Positions 5,663 to 6,662 of a DNA stretch of 6,662 nt are shown here, piece after piece; position 1 is the first letter of the stretch, and each line of letters begins with the position of its first letter. Below the pieces are notes generated by a model. It ran no database searches and was not told the origin of the DNA. It saw only the letters and a list, made by a program, of their open reading frames with translations. The translations under genes and the position numbers were made by a program. This stretch comes from Clostridia bacterium (GTDB lineage Bacteria; Bacillota; Clostridia; Christensenellales; UBA1242). The stretch spans positions 1-6,662 of the forward strand of contig JAFYKU010000021.1 in the NCBI GenBank assembly GCA_017537405.1, read 5' to 3'.

Positions 5663-5963
5663 ATTTTACATAATCCTTTATTTGAGCTTTTATCGCTTGC
5701 ATCTTTTTGGCTTGTTCTTGAAAAATGGCTGCATTCCCTTCGTCAATTTCCCGTTCGATGTCATCAGCATTTTCACGCCGCGTACGCTGTGCATATTGCA
5801 AAGTGCGTACATCAAGAACACCAAACGGGACGACGAAAGCTAATTTACCATGCCAATGAACCTCAAACCGATTTTGTTCGCCGTGCCAATAAATTTCATA
5901 GAACGGGTCAATTTGCAAAATCCGCTCCGAGATATGAAATAGGTCATGATAAATTTTTTGCAT
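5640..5963 (-). CDS. Conserved-type phage protein of unknown function (107 aa)
   Basis: I do not recognise a named family with certainty. Residues 15-50 look like a compact beta domain: LQIDPFYEIYWHGEQNRFEVHWHGKLAFVVPF alternates aromatic and charged residues. A long, highly charged helix follows (about 52-105, with LDVRTLQYAQRTRRENADDIEREI and a Glu/Gln/Lys-rich tail). I recall similar small proteins, beginning with a D-P-x-x-x-I motif and followed by L-D-x-R-T-L, between capsid and connector genes in Bacillota phages, where no function is established. The helix might act in assembly. GGAG at 5975-5972 lies 8 bases before the ATG, and the GAG of that site is the last sense codon of the capsid gene, whose TAA is 5 bases upstream of this ATG. 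Translational coupling to capsid synthesis is likely. Confidence 0.75.
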   Translation of the reverse strand: MQKIYHDLFHISERILQIDPFYEIYWHGEQNRFEVHWHGKLAFVVPFGVLDVRTLQYAQRTRRENADDIEREIDEGNAAIFQEQAKKMQAIKAQIKDYVKYDFERFN

Positions 5964-5968
5964 TTACA

Positions 5969-6662
5969 TTACTCCGCTTTCCATTTTAAAGCCGAGAAAC
6001 CACTGCAACGACCTTGCAAGAACGGCTTGTCGCAGATTAAGTCAGCATATTTAACCAAGGTAGCCATATAAGTAGCTTTACCAGGTACTTGTTTCAAGAT
6101 GCTGCCGTCTTCGTTAGACAACCATGTCCAATCGCAAATTTGGTGCATTGCGAACGACTTGCTGTTCAAAGCATATAAGTTACCTGCTTGACATTTTACA
6201 TCACTGTAAAGAGGAATGCCGTTAAAGGTGAACCCATGGAAACCACCAGCCAATTCAGTAGTTGCAATGTTTGAACGCGTACTTTTTAACGATTCAAAAA
6301 TTGATTTTTTAACGCGTGGGTGAGTTAATAAAATATCCGCTGGCATACTTTGACAATGTTCTTCGTATGCATCTAAGAAATCCAATACAGTTTCTTCGTC
6401 CATTACGCGCAATTCTGCAGATGTTTCACGATAGTTGCATGGCAAGATACCAGCAGCTTTGTTAACATTGGTTCCGTAGAAATTTTGCATGAAGATGCTG
6501 TCAATACCATTCATACTGGTTTTATCATCATTTACATCGTAAACATAGAAACGATCTGCTTTAACTTCCAACAAATCATCACTCAATGTGATAATACCGG
6601 CCGGAACATTTACTTCGGTAACCAAGTTGTCACCATCTGGATTTGTTACTGCCATACCAGCA
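5969..6662 (-). CDS. Phage major capsid protein (HK97-fold type), C-terminal part; 5' end off right edge
   Basis: The frame is open from the window edge to TAA at 5971-5969, giving 230 or more residues. The Met at 6655 is probably internal, because the codons before it (Ala-Gly) are also open and no ribosome site precedes it. Numbered from that Met: VPAGIITLSDDLLEV (17-31), TSMNGIDSIF (46-55), and an acidic helix EETVLDFLDAYEEH (87-100) followed by ADILLTHPRVKKSIFESL (106-123). Next come GGFHGFTFNGIPLYSD (137-152), NLYALNSKSFAMHQICDWTWL (159-179) and PGKATYMATLVKYADL (191-206). The succession of F-N-G-I-P, L-N-x-K-x-x-x-x-H-Q-x-C-D-W-x-W and Y-x-A-T-L-x-x-Y-x-x-L is a signature I know from major capsid proteins of tailed phages. 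These proteins form the icosahedral head. About a quarter to a third of the protein is expected beyond the window. It is the first of at least five closely spaced genes. Confidence 0.85.
   Translation of the reverse strand, partial: AGMAVTNPDGDNLVTEVNVPAGIITLSDDLLEVKADRFYVYDVNDDKTSMNGIDSIFMQNFYGTNVNKAAGILPCNYRETSAELRVMDEETVLDFLDAYEEHCQSMPADILLTHPRVKKSIFESLKSTRSNIATTELAGGFHGFTFNGIPLYSDVKCQAGNLYALNSKSFAMHQICDWTWLSNEDGSILKQVPGKATYMATLVKYADLICDKPFLQGRCSGFSALKWKAE

Larger units (their letters stand above)
4390..6662 (-). mobile_element. Phage morphogenesis cassette (prophage or prophage remnant, right part off window)
   Basis: Five same-strand genes run from a major capsid protein to a small membrane ORF. 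Gaps are 5 and 6 bases, with overlaps of 23 and 32 bases. The order capsid, small protein, helical connector-like protein, beta-rich head/tail protein matches a tailed-phage head-completion module. These genes carry Shine-Dalgarno sequences, unlike the neighbouring chromosomal genes. The left limit is inferred from the last recognisable ORF before the pnp promoter. No integrase, tRNA or repeat marks an attachment site here, and tail, lysis and lysogeny genes are not in view. Confidence 0.7.

Noticed and set aside
5610..5989. Plus-strand frames of 77 and 66 residues opposite the phage genes
   Set aside because: They oppose tightly packed minus-strand phage genes that have ribosome sites. They have no motif and no operon partner.

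Overview
The window is AT-rich, with compact, mostly minus-strand gene packing and a Bacillota-type gene order. It probably comes from a low-GC member of the Bacillota. The PNPase looks compatible with Negativicutes/Acidaminococcaceae relatives, but that is from memory of the family and is tentative. The left two thirds (1-4349) is a chromosomal housekeeping block. It holds the N-terminus of a probable FtsK/SpoIIIE DNA translocase (off the left edge), an M16 zinc peptidase (MlpA/YmxG-like), a NodB-fold polysaccharide-deacetylase-like protein (YlxY-like), and polynucleotide phosphorylase (pnp). In Bacillus subtilis the order pnpA - ylxY - mlpA, with spoIIIE a few genes further on, is the same neighbourhood, so the identifications support each other. 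Two things differ here: the deacetylase-like gene is inverted (convergent with pnp, divergent from the peptidase), and its protein has lost nearly all the catalytic and metal-binding residues of the family.

The right third (4390-6662) is a phage morphogenesis cassette, also on the minus strand and pointing into pnp. It holds a HK97-fold-type major capsid protein (its 5' part off the right edge), a 107-residue uncharacterised phage protein, a 110-residue probable head-tail connector, a 284-residue probable beta-propeller head/tail protein, and a 36-residue membrane-protein ORF with a strong ribosome binding site. These genes are spaced by a few bases or overlap, as in a single late operon. No integrase, lysis gene or attachment site is visible, so a prophage and a degraded remnant cannot be told apart from this window.

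The most interesting pattern is in the gene starts. All four chromosomal genes lack a recognisable Shine-Dalgarno sequence. Each has a -10-like hexamer 6 to 8 bases before its ATG, with a weak -35-like hexamer exactly 17 bases further upstream. This suggests leaderless transcripts. The four phage genes whose starts are visible instead have purine-rich ribosome binding sites. Between the peptidase and the deacetylase-like gene the two putative promoters are interleaved in a 56-base divergent gap. The pnp promoter has a perfect extended -10 that contains the alternative upstream ATG. There are no rRNA or tRNA genes, CRISPR arrays or insertion sequences that I can see.
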